From the NCBI GenBank assembly GCA_964036275.1, contig OZ038438.1, forward strand, positions 17,551,918 to 17,615,917: DNA of 64,000 nucleotides. The letters run 5' to 3'. Positions 22,131-35,782 of this stretch are shown here, in pieces. Origin of the DNA: Litoditis marina. Lineage: Eukaryota > Nematoda > Chromadorea > Rhabditida > Rhabditidae. A program made the position numbers and the translations under genes. Under the pieces are notes generated by a model, which searched no databases, was not told where the DNA came from, and was given only the letters and a program-made list of their open reading frames with translations. The first letter of the stretch is position 1. Each line of letters begins with the position of its first letter.

Positions 22131-23430
22131 AAGGAAACTCCCGCGCCCTATTTAAGCGAGACGCGCTCTATGTTAGGGAGAAGTTTTGCGCTCTATGCTA
22201 AGGAAGAAATTCCGCGCTCTATGTTAGGGAGAAGTTTCACGTTCTATGTTAGGGAGAAGTTTCGCGCTCTATGTTAGGGAGAAGTTTCACGTTCTATGTT
22301 AGGGAGAAGTTTCGCGCTCTATGGTAAGGAAGAAATTCCGCGCTCTATGTTCGGGAGAAGTTTCACGTTCTATGTTAGGGAGAAGTTTCGCGCTCTATGG
22401 TAAGGAAGAAATTCCGCGCTCTATGTTCGGGAGAAGTTTCACGTTCTATGTTAGGGAGAAGTTTCGCGCTCTATGTTAGGAAGAAGTTTCGCGCTCTATG
22501 TTAGGGAGAAGTTTCACGTTCTATGTTAGGGAGAAGTTTCGCGCTCTATGTTAGGAAGATGTTTCGCGCTCTATGTTAGGGAGAAGTTTCACGTTCTATG
22601 TTAGGGAGAAGTTTCACGTTCTATGTTAGGGAGAAGTTTCGCGCTCTATGTTAGGAAGATGTTTCGCGCTCTATGTTAGGGAGAAATTTCGCGCTCTATG
22701 TTAGGGAGAAGTTTCACGTTCTATGTTAGGGAGAAGTTTCGAGCTCTATGTCAGGAAGAAATTCCGCGCTCTATGTTAGGGAGAAGTTTCACGTTCTATG
22801 TTAGGGAGAAGTTTCGCGCTCTATGGTAAGGAAGAAATTCCGCGCTCTATGTTAGGGAGAAGTTTCACGTTCTATGTTAGGGAGAAGTTTCGCGCTCTAT
22901 GGTGAGGAAGAAGTTTCGCGCTCTATGTTCGGTAGAAGTTTCACGTTCTATGTTAGGGAGAAGTTTCGCGCTCTATGTTAGGGAGAAATTCCGCGCTCTA
23001 TGTTAGGGAGAAGTTTCGCGCTCTATGTTAGGGAGAAGTTTCACGCTCTTAAGGAGAAGTTTCGCCCTACATGTTAGGGAGAAGTTTCGCGCTCTATAGT
23101 AAGGAAGAAATTCCGCGCTCTATGTTAGGGAGAAGTTTCGCGCTCTATGTTAGGAAGAAATTTCACGCTCTATGGTAAGAAGAGATTTCGCGTTCTATGT
23201 TAGGGAGAAGTTTCGCGTTCTATGTTAGGGAGAAGTTTCGCGCTCTATGGCAAGGAAGAAATTCCGCGCTCTATGTTAGGGAGAAGTTTTGCGCTCTATG
23301 GTAAGGAGAGGTTTCGCGCTCTATGTTAGAGAGAGGTCTTGCGCTCTATGTAAGGGAAAGGTCTCGCGCTCAATGTTAAAGAGAGGACTCGCGCTCTGGA
23401 GAGGTCTCGCACTGTTAAGGAGAGCTTTCG
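22131..23430. repeat. satellite: simple 25-bp monomer array, diverged neighbour of the 117-bp array
   Basis: About 50 tandem copies of a 25-bp monomer, CTATGTTAGGGAGAAGTTTCGCGCT, alternate with a CACGTT-ending variant. The monomer is recognisably related to that of the 117-bp array. Copies become more irregular toward 23430. Open frames here are only repeat translations. Confidence 0.92.
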
Positions 23431-23689
23431 CGGTCCATTTTCAGAAAAAAAAACAGAACCAGGAAGCTCTCGCCAGCCCGGAATAAAAACAAGGGAGGCG
23501 GAGGCGGCTTTAGCCGCCGGCGACCTTCCTTGTACTTCTATATTATCATGAGATTTGTGATGAGAGGTAAACTAATAGTCTGTTCTATGAAGACTTCAGC
23601 ACTAACCCATTACCCTACTCAGTGCCACGAAATAGACTCGATAGAGACTCAGTGTGACCAACTTAGATGCCTCTTTTGATCACTCAGAC
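23431..23689. other. spacer between satellite and fold-back element
   Basis: A short GC-rich palindrome-like GGCGGCTTTAGCCGCC lies near 23502. Nothing else is recognisable. Confidence 0.4.
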
Positions 23690-25500
23690 GGGCCCAGCCA
23701 ATTGGCCAGCCAATTTTTCCAATTGCAGCCAATTAGCCGCTAAAAACGGGTGCATACCGTAATCCGGAGACGCTTTTTTGGGAGTTTTTCTGCATTTTTT
23801 CGGTAAAACTGGAGCCTATAGACTAATATTCAGTGTTATAACAGTTGACAAAAAATTCAAAAAGTGGACAAAAGTCGAAATATTCTCAATGACTATCGTG
23901 TCTGTGCGATTTGCACGAAAATCCATCTTTCTTACTTCTTTAACAGAATGAATTAACATGTGTTATACTTTAACTTGAGGTATTTCATTGTTATAAGCGA
24001 TGTCAACCCTCGAAAACAGAATCTCTGATCGTAACGTCAAATTACGATTTTCGACTGGCCACTTCGTGACTAACTCTGAACGAATAGCGTCAATCTCCCT
24101 CAGTGGGTGAAATAGAGTCTCAGGGACATGCATTCAGTGTTATAGCCGTTTTTCAGAACAATTGGAGAAAAGAGAACGTCGAAAAAACCTCATTCACTGC
24201 TTGCAATCCTGCTTACGTGATTTACAGTAAATACCTCTTTTTTGCTAATTTAAGCGAGCTAAAGGGAGTGTGTGCGTGTACAAAATACGACACACCAATG
24301 TGCGCCTCCAATCAAAAATATTTGGGCGCGAAAACACCGTAATTCAAATTTTTAACTACGGTATCTAAAAACATTTGGTTTTTTGGGATTTTTTCGCTGG
24401 TTTTACTAATTATTGAATGATTTTCATGGATTTGGTGATGATTCCCACAGTTTCATCTTCAATGGAAGTACTTAGAAAAATCAAACATTCTTATACGAAC
24501 AAGAAACGATGAGATCACTGATATGATGAGTTGCTCACAGCTCACTATGGGGTATCTAGATTTACGTTCTGTTGAACACCATATTGGAAAGGAACAAAAT
24601 CGGTTTGATATATTGAAAATTGAAGTTTAGCACGTTTCTTTTGCATGTATTTCCTCTTCTGTGCTGGAAAATACAGCGCCAGTCCTCTCCGAAAATTTAT
24701 CAAGCGACGGTGAAGTTACGTTGAAATGTTCAGCCGCTTTTGAAAGGTTCTCGTATGATATTGTTGACTCGGAAATGTTTTGACTCAACCAAAGTTGCGG
24801 CAATGAGGGCGAAGATTTAAAACGCTTTTTACTAATCGGAAGACTGAGTACAAACTAGATTCAACAAGCCATCAGGGGTTTTGTTGGTAGTAATTGTAAA
24901 CAAAGACAATGTGAAACTTGGGTGGTGCAGAACTGATTGTGCGTGTGGATTCGTGAGTATTTGCCCGCCAAATTTGACAGAAGAAATATCAATTAAGCTT
25001 TGAGATGTTTGAAATTAGACGAGGTACTACTTGTTCTAAGCACATGTGGTTGGAAATTAGATGACCTCTTCAATAACCAGTAGCCTCCTAACTACACAAC
25101 CTGGAGCTAAATGCTATTGTCTAAACAACTTCGCTAATTTTCCTCACCAGACCATTATATCCATTAGAAAACGAAAATTCCATCACGAGCCCCTATTCAA
25201 ATTCTGAGAAAAACAAGTGAAAACGACATAATAATTGAATGTTCTTAGATACCGTAGTTAAAAATTTGAATTACTGTATTCGCGCGCTCCAATATTTTTG
25301 AATGAAGGCGCAAACTCGGTGTGTCGTATTTTGTACACGCACAGGAGTGGTACTTCTTCAACTTGAATGTTTATTACCGTACTAGCCACGTTGGTTGCTG
25401 ATAACTATGGCTTTTTGATGAAAACCCTCAAATTTGATTTTTTGGGTTACGGTAGTTGCTAAAATTCGCGGCCAATTCCGGCTAATTAGCGCCAACCTTT
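23690..25500. mobile_element. large fold-back (inverted-repeat) element
   Basis: The clearest arms are about 24275-24370 and its inverted copy at about 25243-25340. They share ACAAAATACGACACACC, CAAAAATATT and AATTCAAATTTTTAACTACG at high identity. The outer ends also pair loosely through GGCCAATT, CTAATTAGC and TACCGTAA motifs. The interior has no transposase frame. It looks like a non-autonomous fold-back transposon; exact ends are uncertain. Confidence 0.7.
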
Positions 25501-26074
25501 CTGAGCACCTGCTATGGTTGCAATATATAGTCTCGTACCAGCCAACATGCGAATCGATTATGTTCTTTCTGTATACCAAACACAGGTACAGTTCACAGGA
25601 GAAACTTTATTCAGAGAATCGAAAGAACGAATGAAAGATGGGTGACAAACGGTGTGAACAAACGATGAATATTAGTCAAGAGCTGATAAAAATGATACAC
25701 GAAATAACGCAACACGAACGCGCTACAATATAACAAACGAAATGGGTTGGGAGAATACCCGCAAAATTTATAAGCACGAAATTCAAGGCATACAGTTAAT
25801 CGAATTATAAATAATAGTTTGATTGGTGCACTATTAGGACACAATAACGAAAATATGATATTGAATTAAACTATCTGCCTTGAAATGAAAGAAACATTTG
25901 ACATGAAATAGAACACGTGCAGAAAATTATATAGGGGTAAGATAATACTATGCTGATTATCGCAAACGCACAATATTTAGAAAATTATGAATAGGGGCAG
26001 TGTCAGGTAGTGACTTACCCTATTAAGGAAAGCCACCTTGAATTCAAAGATAAAAGAGCATAATGAGAGCTGAC
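25501..26074. other. 3' flank of the innexin gene
   Basis: No exon is supported in this stretch downstream of the innexin stop codon (minus strand). Confidence 0.4.
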
Positions 26075-29000
26075 TTAAACATGTTTACTGGGGTAATCGG
26101 GGGCCATGAGACCCTGCAGCTTTTCGGGGGCGTAGATATTCTCGTGTGGGCCGTCATCCATTATACCGGGAGAGGTAGACTTGGTCGAATGAACATATCC
26201 AGAAGAAGGATGGGGAATCTGAAGAGAATACAACCATAATCTGACGGCGACAGTTTCCACTGAGCATCACTTACTGGGATAAGAAACTAGGATCATCTAG
26301 AGAACCAATCGAAACAAACAGTTACCTGCTCCAAGTAGTCGGTGAACAACTTAGTGGCAATCTCGCGAGCGACAATTGCACCAGCATGACCTTCGATGAA
26401 ACGAAGCAGAAGAATTCCGTCTAAAAGTAACAAATCGAATTATATATTTCAACGCATGAACAAAATTTGATATTAGGCTTTGCTTTGCGTAATACGTGTG
26501 ACTAATGTTTAAGGAAGATGGCTAGGGAAAGAAACTAAGTTTGAGAGACATGTTCAATACGCCTTACGCCACTGCCATCATCATTTTGGCTTACAAAGAA
26601 AAAGAGATAAATGGAGGTTGTAAGTATGAAGGGGTGGTGGGGAGAGGTGAAGTTAGATTTTCGCGACAGTTGAAATTATTCCTACCAGCCAGTCCCTACT
26701 TATATGCACTTAATGTTTTGGCGAGGTGACGAATTTCGCAAGTGGTAGTAATTGGATGCAAACTATAACATACATACCGGCACGCAAAGCAGAGTGGGCA
26801 AATCTACGCATGATGTGCTCCTGGCGATAGTTATCCGTGTCATCATCATGTCTGCACGACAGCCAAACCTTGGTCGATCTTTCGCGGAAATGAGCAGGGA
26901 CCAATTGCATAAAGCAATAGAAGAAGTTGATTAGTGTAGAAACTGCTACGAACAAGAACCAGAACCTGAAAATCAAAACTTATAATTTGCATTCTTAATC
27001 GGATTGAGAAACATTTACAAAAGAAATCGAGTTCAACCTAAATTTCGAGACTGTAGAGTTATACATGCTTATTCGAGTTTCCTGCTCAAATGTAGTCTCT
27101 GTAAAAAATTTCGACCGAAAAATACATTTTCATCATCAAACAATATACCAGTTAGAATTTTCCGGAATGAGCTATTTATTTTCTCATTAATTCATCTCAA
27201 AACAAAACTACTTTTCCGTTGTTCTGACTACATAAACTTTTGATTTTCAAATCATGAGACCAAAAAGCTAATCTATTACAGCCCAAACTCAAACAACGCC
27301 CAGATAAATCTACAATCAAACACATTCCGCAACCTATATTACCGACTCACAGACAACTAACCAGATGAAGAGATAAATCTTTTCGTTGAACATGTTGATC
27401 ATCAACACGCACTGCACAGTGTAGCGATGGATATTTGCCAGTCGTCTGACTTTGAAGTCACACAGGGTAACTCGAGGGAACACGCCAGACTCCATCCATT
27501 CACGGCCACTCCACAAATCAGTGAAGGTCTCAAATGGAAATACGTTAAAAAGCACTGACACAGAAGTACATTCATCTAAGTTGGTGTTTGGTTTGGACTG
27601 ATTTAAGTAACTGGCAGAGCTTGGTGCAGCTGGTTATTCAACTTCAAACAATAAGAGAAGTAGCTGTCAGTTAGTGAACATGATATGAGCCAAGACTTAG
27701 TGAAGTGACGTAGAGCTTCCCAAAAAGTGCAAACTTGAAACTTCAAACATACCTCCCAGCCCCAGAACGTGTAGTCGCTACCAAGAAACTTGTTGAGAAT
27801 CATGAACTGAGCGATTATATTGATGAGATACATGAATTTGACCACTAAATACAACATGGACACATAAGACCCGAGACCAGCTCCAAATCTGTAAAAAAAC
27901 AAAGGTGATCAGGATCAACTATCGTTGTTTATATCTAGATCAGTAGTAAGATTATTTTCAGTTAGATAACGTAGGCTCGAAACGGTCTCTTTCACTAACG
28001 GAATATTTTCCTAATTTTGGAGCACATTGCACCATTATACAGTTTGACGTAATTCAATCGGAAATTTTGGGTGAAGGGGTCACAGTACAATAGTATTTGT
28101 TACATGTTTGTACGAGCAAATTTCACGGCCTATATTCTGTTCTCATCTATTCAACTTTACAGTAAGGTTGGACCAAAAAACGACAAGTAATTTTGAACAA
28201 GGGTCAGATAAAATATCAATTAATACCGTATTGCTTCTACAGTGGTGCAGAAATTATGTCATTGGCATTTTCAAATTATGATACCTGAAGCAGAAAAGTC
28301 TAGCAGGGCTGCGTCTATCAGATTGAAATTCGAGGCATTCTTCCAAGTAACTGGCTAATTTTGTCACTTCCTTCTTTCTCTCTTCGCCGAAATCAGAACG
28401 CAGCTTGCGAGCATCTTGCACAGCTGTCGATAAATCAATACCTACAAAAGTAAGTGATATTGATTGACAACCATACATCCTTACAAAATACAAAAGGATT
28501 CAGTGAGCAATCAGCCATGAATAGGCAAACGAAGGTATAAACTTCTCCCGAATTATACAGTAAAACCAAATAACTAAACAAAAGACAAAGGGTATAAAGT
28601 ATAAGTTTTCCATTGAAATTCAAAGTTGAGGTATATTATATATTCAGAAATGCAGCTCAATTATTGTCACCCACTCGAATTGAAATGTCATGAAAAACTT
28701 GTTTAGAAAGGAACTGCAGCTCTGTGTTAATGTCGTCCGTTGTGACGGTTTTGACAGAAATCAAAATTACATTCATAGATTCGGTTACGAATTCTAACTC
28801 TGAAATGTGAGGTCAGGATGTATATTCCTTTCCAGCGTTAAACGTAAGAATTATCAAGTTCTCCCTTTTTACGAAACAGAACACCTACCACTTTGTTGAT
28901 GAAGGGTTTTCCAGAGAAAGTTTGGAAGATAGAACATAATTGCCTGCAGAGCCAGTACGATAGGCACCCACTGATAGTATCCTATTTCCGCCTGAAAACA

Positions 29001-31428
29001 TGTGTAAATCGAAACATAGTCAAATACTTGGCGTACAGATACAAATACAGTAGATACAAATGCTACATAAGTTTCAGATGTTGATCCAACCTTTGCTCTT
29101 TCATCAGTTTCTCCGGGAATTTCCTCATGGAAAGGAATGAAAAATGTATTCTGAATGAAGCAGAAATCTTCCGCATATTGTTCCCATCCGCCTTTGAATT
29201 CCATTGGCATCCAACATTGAATTGGTGATCCAACATACCTGAAAAATGTCAAAGAATCATAATCGTCTGAAATGATATAGTGGCCTTGAAACCCGAGAAA
29301 AAGTGATAAAGTATATTTAGTTTTACCCTTTTCGCCCTAGCGCAGTGAACCTTTTTCAAATAGATTTTTTAGTAGAACATCTAGAAGAACGGGTCTAATA
29401 TTTTGGTCAAAGACCAGTAAGGTCCGACTACGCGACGAAAAGTAATCCGTTTTAGATGCGAACACGTGAAAATTTATTATTTTTCCATGAGAAGTAGACC
29501 GATTTTCCTATTTTCAGCGAAAAAGTAGTCCGTTTTTCGAATTTTTCTGACTATTCGGACAACTTTACTGGTGTATGATTTTGTTCTCTCAAAACGTGAA
29601 AAGAAATAAGATAAGACACAGTTTGTTGGCGAAAAGCTACCGCCTGAGCCTGGAAGAATCGCTTTAGCAAAAGCAAGCGACTGATCACTTGTTACGTTAT
29701 GCAGTGTTTGTACATATTTTCGACATTTGGGTACCACTTTCATCAGAAAATAGTACATTATAGTAAGTGTACTGTGGAATCAACTGTGGTATACGGTACC
29801 GTAACCCATTTCTCGATGCTCTTGTGCTAATCTCTAGCGCAATGAATCAGCCGCCCATTTGCTGACCCGGAACAAAGAATGCCACACAGACGCTGCCCTA
29901 GTGTCCCACAATATATTGATAAAGCACCGGGGACCCCTTCGGTTGACCTTTGCCGACCATAAGCGATAAGTACCAGTATGCACGTAGACTCATGAGAACG
30001 TCACAAATGTCACGTCATTGGGTGAGAGATGATAGATACCAAACAACGAGTCATCACACCTCCATGATATGAGATAGTAAACAAATGTATACGTAGAATA
30101 CTTTTTGCACTTTTATATCATTATATCTCCTGCTACAGACTACGCCAAACTATATGGAAGAAACAAGAACTAAATTTAGCAGAAACGAGAATAAACAGAG
30201 AACCTCGATTCCTCTCTCATATTGAATTGCATCTATTCGGCAGAATCTGAGGTGATGCAACGAACAGAAATTACTCGTACTGAAAACTTTCTTTGCCCTC
30301 TTAATTATGCATCTACGTGGGAATCATACAAAGAGACAATAAGACATCTTGGGAACTGTGATAAAATTAGCGAAAAAGACGACAAAGTATCTCGTTCTTC
30401 TATTTTTTTCTGACTATCCGGCAAATTTATTCGGGTATGATTGAGACGAAACAGCAAATCCTTATATTTTACTTAAACAAGTGATTCATGAAACAACGAA
30501 TCGTACACATCAAACCACCGAGCACCGATGACAACAATAGTTCAATACTTTAGGGTTTGCAAACGTAGAAACTGTGCGATGTCTTCACTTAAGAGATGTT
30601 GTCGCAGAAGTAACACTATGGATGACTTAATCCAAGATGTAAGCGAATAACGCGAATAACTAACCACTATCGAGGTGCGGTAAGGTATTCTACAAGTTCG
30701 TCAGAGCCCCATTTTCGTTTCTTAATTACAGAAACAATCACAAGAAAACCCGATTCATCACTCATCAGCAAAAGCAAGAAAGGTAAGACATCGTCTAACC
30801 AAAGACGTTTATAACGCCATATACGCTTGAGTATCTAGAGCATGAATACCCCAGTAAAGGTCTTACTATTCACAACCCAAAGCATTAGAGTATCATTATT
30901 ACGGAATAGAGCAGGATTCTGTTCATGAATTATAAGAATGAAAAAAAATCAAGAGCCAACGAGCAATTCTGCTCGAAAGCATATTCGACAGCGCGGCAGC
31001 ATGATTCAGGATAACAAGCGAGAATGAAGAAGAGAGTATGTATATGTGAATCAAGACACTACCGCCGTTACTATCAATTACACATTCTAAGCAAACCACA
31101 AATTGGAGTCAACACCTCGTCGAGTAATTAACTGATAATAAATATAATTTCCTCGTTCCCCGTCGTGGTGAAAAAATGTCGTACAAGAACCACATAATAT
31201 TGAAATATGCAGCACCCTCTGAATATGGTTTCTATATCGACCTAAGCCCTGTAAATTGAATCAATTGATCTGAAAATGATGAACTCACTGTTTCGCAGAA
31301 ACCATAATCGCGAAGAACGCCAGAAGAGTCGAAGTTACAAAATAATTAAGCCGATCTACGGGGTCGTCGAAAGTTTGTGGTTTGAACCATTTCCAAATGG
31401 CACTATCGAGAAAGGGAATCCCCAACAT
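26075..31428 (-). CDS. inx-3: innexin (INX-3-like gap-junction protein)
   Basis: Nine minus-strand exons keep one 1278-nt frame (425 aa): 31289-31428, 29091-29238, 28889-28991, 28285-28441, 27753-27888, 27362-27528, 26778-26965, 26326-26420 and 26075-26218. Innexins form hexameric channels that join the cytoplasms of neighbouring cells. The signature [11 protein letters not shown] follows the first membrane segment, and [19 protein letters not shown] marks the second. Two further hydrophobic segments ([20 protein letters not shown] and [20 protein letters not shown]) complete four. Extracellular cysteines are present (QCW and FCF in loop 1; LCD and VQC in loop 2). The start [17 protein letters not shown] and the tail STKSTSPG...[10 protein letters not shown] resemble C. 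elegans INX-3 as I remember it, but assignment to inx-3 rather than another innexin is from memory. The acceptor before [11 protein letters not shown] (TTTGAG) is atypical. Confidence 0.93.
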
Positions 31429-34400
31429 CCTTAAAAAGAAATGACTGAGACATAAATAAAGACATAAAAGCACACAAACAAAAACACAGAAACAACAGAA
31501 TGGAAAAAGAACGTCTTGCCAATAAATATTAAGTACATAGATTCAAAAACTGTCCAGTATGATGTAATCTATATGGAGGGAGACCATTTTTCTAAAGAAA
31601 TAGAGAGCGGTCTGATCGCAATCACATCATAAACTGAATTTGAATTTAGTAATGGAGCCATATATGAACTGAGAATATAAGAATGCTAACAGATCTGAAG
31701 ATTTATATGAAATTGCTGTTCCTTCACTCGATCGAGCTTCGCAGCTAGAACAGTAATTATGCAAATGTGCGTGGGCGGCGCGAGGTCTAGGCCATATGGC
31801 ATATACTGTTGTAGGAGGAGGGTCACAGGCACCATACAAATCAATAAAGACTGACCCCTAGCAGAGATGACCACTAAGCCCATATATAGTCCATCTAATT
31901 AATAAAAAAAATAGAGCTATTTTCTTTTGAAACGCTCGCCGCCCATGGAATTTACAAACTACAAAACTATCGATCAAGCATGCATATTGTAAGTATTAAG
32001 CGTTGGGTAAAATGCAGAAAATAAATGTTGAAAACGAAAGGTACCATATATTAGTAAGTTCGAGGCTGTTTTAAGATTGTAAAAGAAGACGAATAAGAGC
32101 ATGTAAGAACCGAATGTAATGCTGGAAACAATCGGGTAATATCATTCACCACACCAATGTCTCAAATCTTATGCAATTTTTTCCCCTCTTTACCAAATTC
32201 ATGAGATGATCCAGGATCCCTGTTGCAAAATATTTATCATAGTGGAAATGACCTTCAGTACTGGTAGAGCCGAGTTGAAGTTGGGAAAAGGTCATATGGT
32301 TGTCGGTTTCATCAAACTGTGCCCATTTCATTCCTATATGGTATTCCACTTCTATGCAGCTGCGTTTCGTTTCTCAGTTTATGTCACTTTTTGGCACTAT
32401 ACTAGATAGATATTAACAGAGACAAAGCTAAATTGATTAAACGTTCACCTTTCCGTCTTCATTGAGAAAATAAATATATTTGTATAATGAGAACAAAAAA
32501 GTTTATTCATTTTCGTTTCTAACAAACAGCGTATGATTTGCTGTTGATGTCTGGCGGTCTAATAATAGACATGCTTCGATATGATAAAACAAATAGCATG
32601 AGGTGTATACAGATCTTGATGTTAACTTCACTGGAGCGGACTCAGTCTAGGGTTCTATTCCCTTTCTTGTGTTTACCACGACCGTACATCAGAATATTTG
32701 TCTATGATAATATATTGCGCAGATTATTCACATTTACTGCGCGATATTTGGGTGGGTAAGCAAACACGGACCATCCAGCAGTACAACATGAAATATACTG
32801 AAATGATGTGTGATTGTGATGAACATCCTTCTCTGCTCAACTTGATGCATACTCCTTGCAGTATATCAATTGTGGCAAACATGATGTACTCTTAAAAAGA
32901 AGGAGGATTATGAAGGGGGATTATGTGGTCCAATCGCAACGCTTCAGTCCTTCAAACTGCAATACACTTTTCAATTGCAGTTTAAAGGACCGTTGCCACG
33001 GGATTGGTCCACACAATCGTCCTGCTTCAACGTTGGTTACAGGACAACCACCGTCTATCTTGGTATTGCCTTGAGATGCCATCCCAGAAATCACCGTGAG
33101 GTCAGCGCAGCACAAACGCAAATTGTCATATCATGGTCGTTAACTATTCAGGGCGTAGTATATGTCAAACAGTTTTATCGCCTTCGTCGGTTGCAAACAG
33201 TTTGATCGCCATCAGTGAGAGTAAGCGAGAGACATACAGTATCAACTCACTTGAATGTTCAATGGAATCAGTAGAACATAATTGAATTAAATTCTTAACA
33301 CCGAAACGACGACATGCATCAATTTAGGTCTACTGTTGTGGTTGTCATATTTTGTCATGACTGCGGAGTTGAGGTCAATCGTTTGGAAGATATTACAGAG
33401 CTCACGACCGATTTTAAGAAAATGCTTTACATATAGTGGATATTTTTGTAAATGAAGAGTTGAATAACTGCTGAGGAGAGGTTTGAAATGCAAATGTGCT
33501 TCAATCTTATGATTCGAAATTTATTTATGGGAGGGAATAGTGAAAATTTGTTCGTTGGTCGCGGGACAAATTAAGATATTGTCGAACAAATGCTTTGATG
33601 TGTGCAGGATGCTTGAGTAACCGAGCCCGGATCAAAGCTAGCAAACAGAGGGATACAGGGCACCGCTTGCGATGAAAATATCTCGCTCAGTTGCGAAAAT
33701 CATGAAACGCGCCCGTTCATTTGAGAAAATTATGTACTGACTATTGCCTAGAGTTGTCAGACGTGAATGTCATGAAAGAACTATATCCAACAGAGATGTT
33801 AGACTACGAGAATACAGAAATCAAATAATGACGTTTTCCCGCTCTTGTCTGTTGAGTTAAGGAACTCTGTGCAATAAGAGAACTATGGCTCTTTGACAGC
33901 ATGATGTTTAGTATGTTCCATTCAGATACTGAAACGTCCGAGTAGATTTTTCATGTGCAACCTTCATGGAAAAACTCTCATTTCTCGCTATGTCAATCCG
34001 CGCCCTCTCTACTAAACACCATGTACAACTTTTCTGAAAATAATGTCAGTTCCTTTGAAAAAGATATTGAACATCCGAAGGTTTACAGTAAATGGTAAAG
34101 GTTAGGTGGAACAGTGCTCAACTCCGTTCGCAACACGTTTAAAATGGAATTCTTGATTGTGTGAACCTCATGACGGTCCAACTAAGAACCACAGTAGCTC
34201 CAGTATACTTTCAATGTGAAAGGGTATGCCAATCTGGTCGGTTGACGCCGTCTGCACAGAAATAGCAGGATATACACGTGGTTCATAGTGCTTGAGGCAT
34301 GTCTCCCTAATATATACTGTTAATTTCTAGAAACGACGAAATGAAAAAGTATTGCACATTCGAAAAGTTTTTTTAGCGCACGGCAGCCTAATGATTGTTC

Positions 34401-34824
34401 AATATCAAATGACGTGTGAAACAGAGTTGGAAGAGGTACTGAAAGCAGAGCTTTGTGAACGCGGATATATTGAATCGGACAAAGGAACGAGGTTTGAGAC
34501 CCTCGAGAGGTCGTGATACGCCGAAAGGCAATGATACCGAGCGAGTGCAAACGAAGGCGAGAAGAGCTTATTAGCCGGTACGCAAACTATATGAACCGAC
34601 TCCGCTTATGAGCAGGAAAACAGTAACGGAATTGGAGAGGAGTTCGTTCATTCCCATGACTGTAGGGGATTATTCACGAACTGGTAATTCGACTCTTACT
34701 TGGATGTCCATGAGTTGTTTGAACGTTAACATGAAGGATACCTTTAATGACTTTCATAGAAACACCTTAATTTCTTTTTTCACTTACTCTCCAACATTTC
34801 CGTCAGTCTATTCGTGGTTCGTCA
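31429..34824. other. long upstream region of the innexin gene
   Basis: No protein exon is supported. One MITE lies at 32917-33035. The promoter of the innexin presumably lies in the proximal part of this stretch. Confidence 0.45.
32917..33035. mobile_element. MITE, diverged copy of the 18438-18563 family
   Basis: It shares GGTCCAAT ends, GTCCTTCAAACTGCAAT and AATTGCAGTTTAAAGGACCG with the element at 18438-18563. Its outer TTAA ends are degraded. Confidence 0.65.
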
Positions 34825-35297
34825 TTAAAGGGACCGTACCTCTATAATCTGCAATGTAGGTGATTTTTAAAAAATAAAAAAGTCATTATTTCTGTTTTGA
34901 GATGAAAGTTCATACCTTACGTACAGAAAGTTCAAAAAACTACATTATAACGGAGCAAAATAGAAGCCAACAGGATTTGGGTTACTGTAATGCAGCAATC
35001 TTTAATCTATCACTGCTTTGTAGTTTTCATGATATTTAGAAATCTTTTGTCACAGATTTCATATTGGAAATTTTGGCCACGTTTTGAATATGGTTTCGTA
35101 ATTTTATGGACATTTTGAAAATTTTGTACGTAGGTGAACTCGGCGGTGTATGTACGTGCGCGTGGTCGCGCCGCATTTTCGAGAACACGGAGCAAGACAG
35201 GAAGTTGACACCTATATGAAAGCTTTTGGTTTTTCAATGTGAACAGTATCGACTAATCAGCTTAAACCTCCAAATTAAAGAGGAACGGTCCCTTTAA
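34825..35297. mobile_element. TTAA-flanked MITE (473 bp)
   Basis: Left end TTAAAGGGACCGTACCTCT and right end AGAGGAACGGTCCCTTTAA are near-perfect inverted repeats that include TTAA at both boundaries. A TTAA duplication is the hallmark of piggyBac-type insertion. No coding frame is present. Confidence 0.7.
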
Positions 35298-35782
35298 TAT
35301 TGTTGCTAAAACACCGCTGATAGAGAGCACCACACTACATTGTAGTCGAACTTTAATCTTATCGATAACAACAAATATAATCAATCTCCGCGTAACGTTT
35401 TGCTGATTGTCTTCTCTATTTTCATTTCCATCTAATTTCTTTGTTCGTAAGAACTTTTTCGTTTCATAGTGAACCGCAATAGAAATTACCTGCCAAATAG
35501 AACACGAACGTTGATTGAAAGTGTAATCGGGTATGTGTGGCATGCGGTGTATAACTGTTTCAGCTTTCAAATAGTAAAATGACATTTTTCGTTCGTTTTT
35601 CCTTATTTAAAAGAAAATATTTATAGAATAGATTGCAAATATCAATTAGTAAGAATAACAACTGAATGCTTATAAGAAAACTCAAGGCATAATGTGAATT
35701 TGTTTTTCTTAGCCCTGTCGAGTAATATTCCCTTTTTGTTTATTCTAGTGCTTTTGTTTGAGTAGTTGAATATGTTCAGAGA
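35298..35782. other. 5' flank of the enoyl-CoA isomerase gene
   Basis: A candidate trans-splice acceptor, TTTATTCTAG, ends at 35748, 34 bases before the ATG. Nothing else is recognised. Confidence 0.4.

Noticed and set aside
19376..23430. Regularly spaced repeats that could suggest a CRISPR array
   Set aside because: The units abut with no unique spacers, and the genome is clearly eukaryotic. It is satellite DNA.
22035..23486. Open frames with MRSML...RSFALYVRE-like peptides
   Set aside because: They are translations of the 25-bp satellite monomer, with no start context or splice sites.
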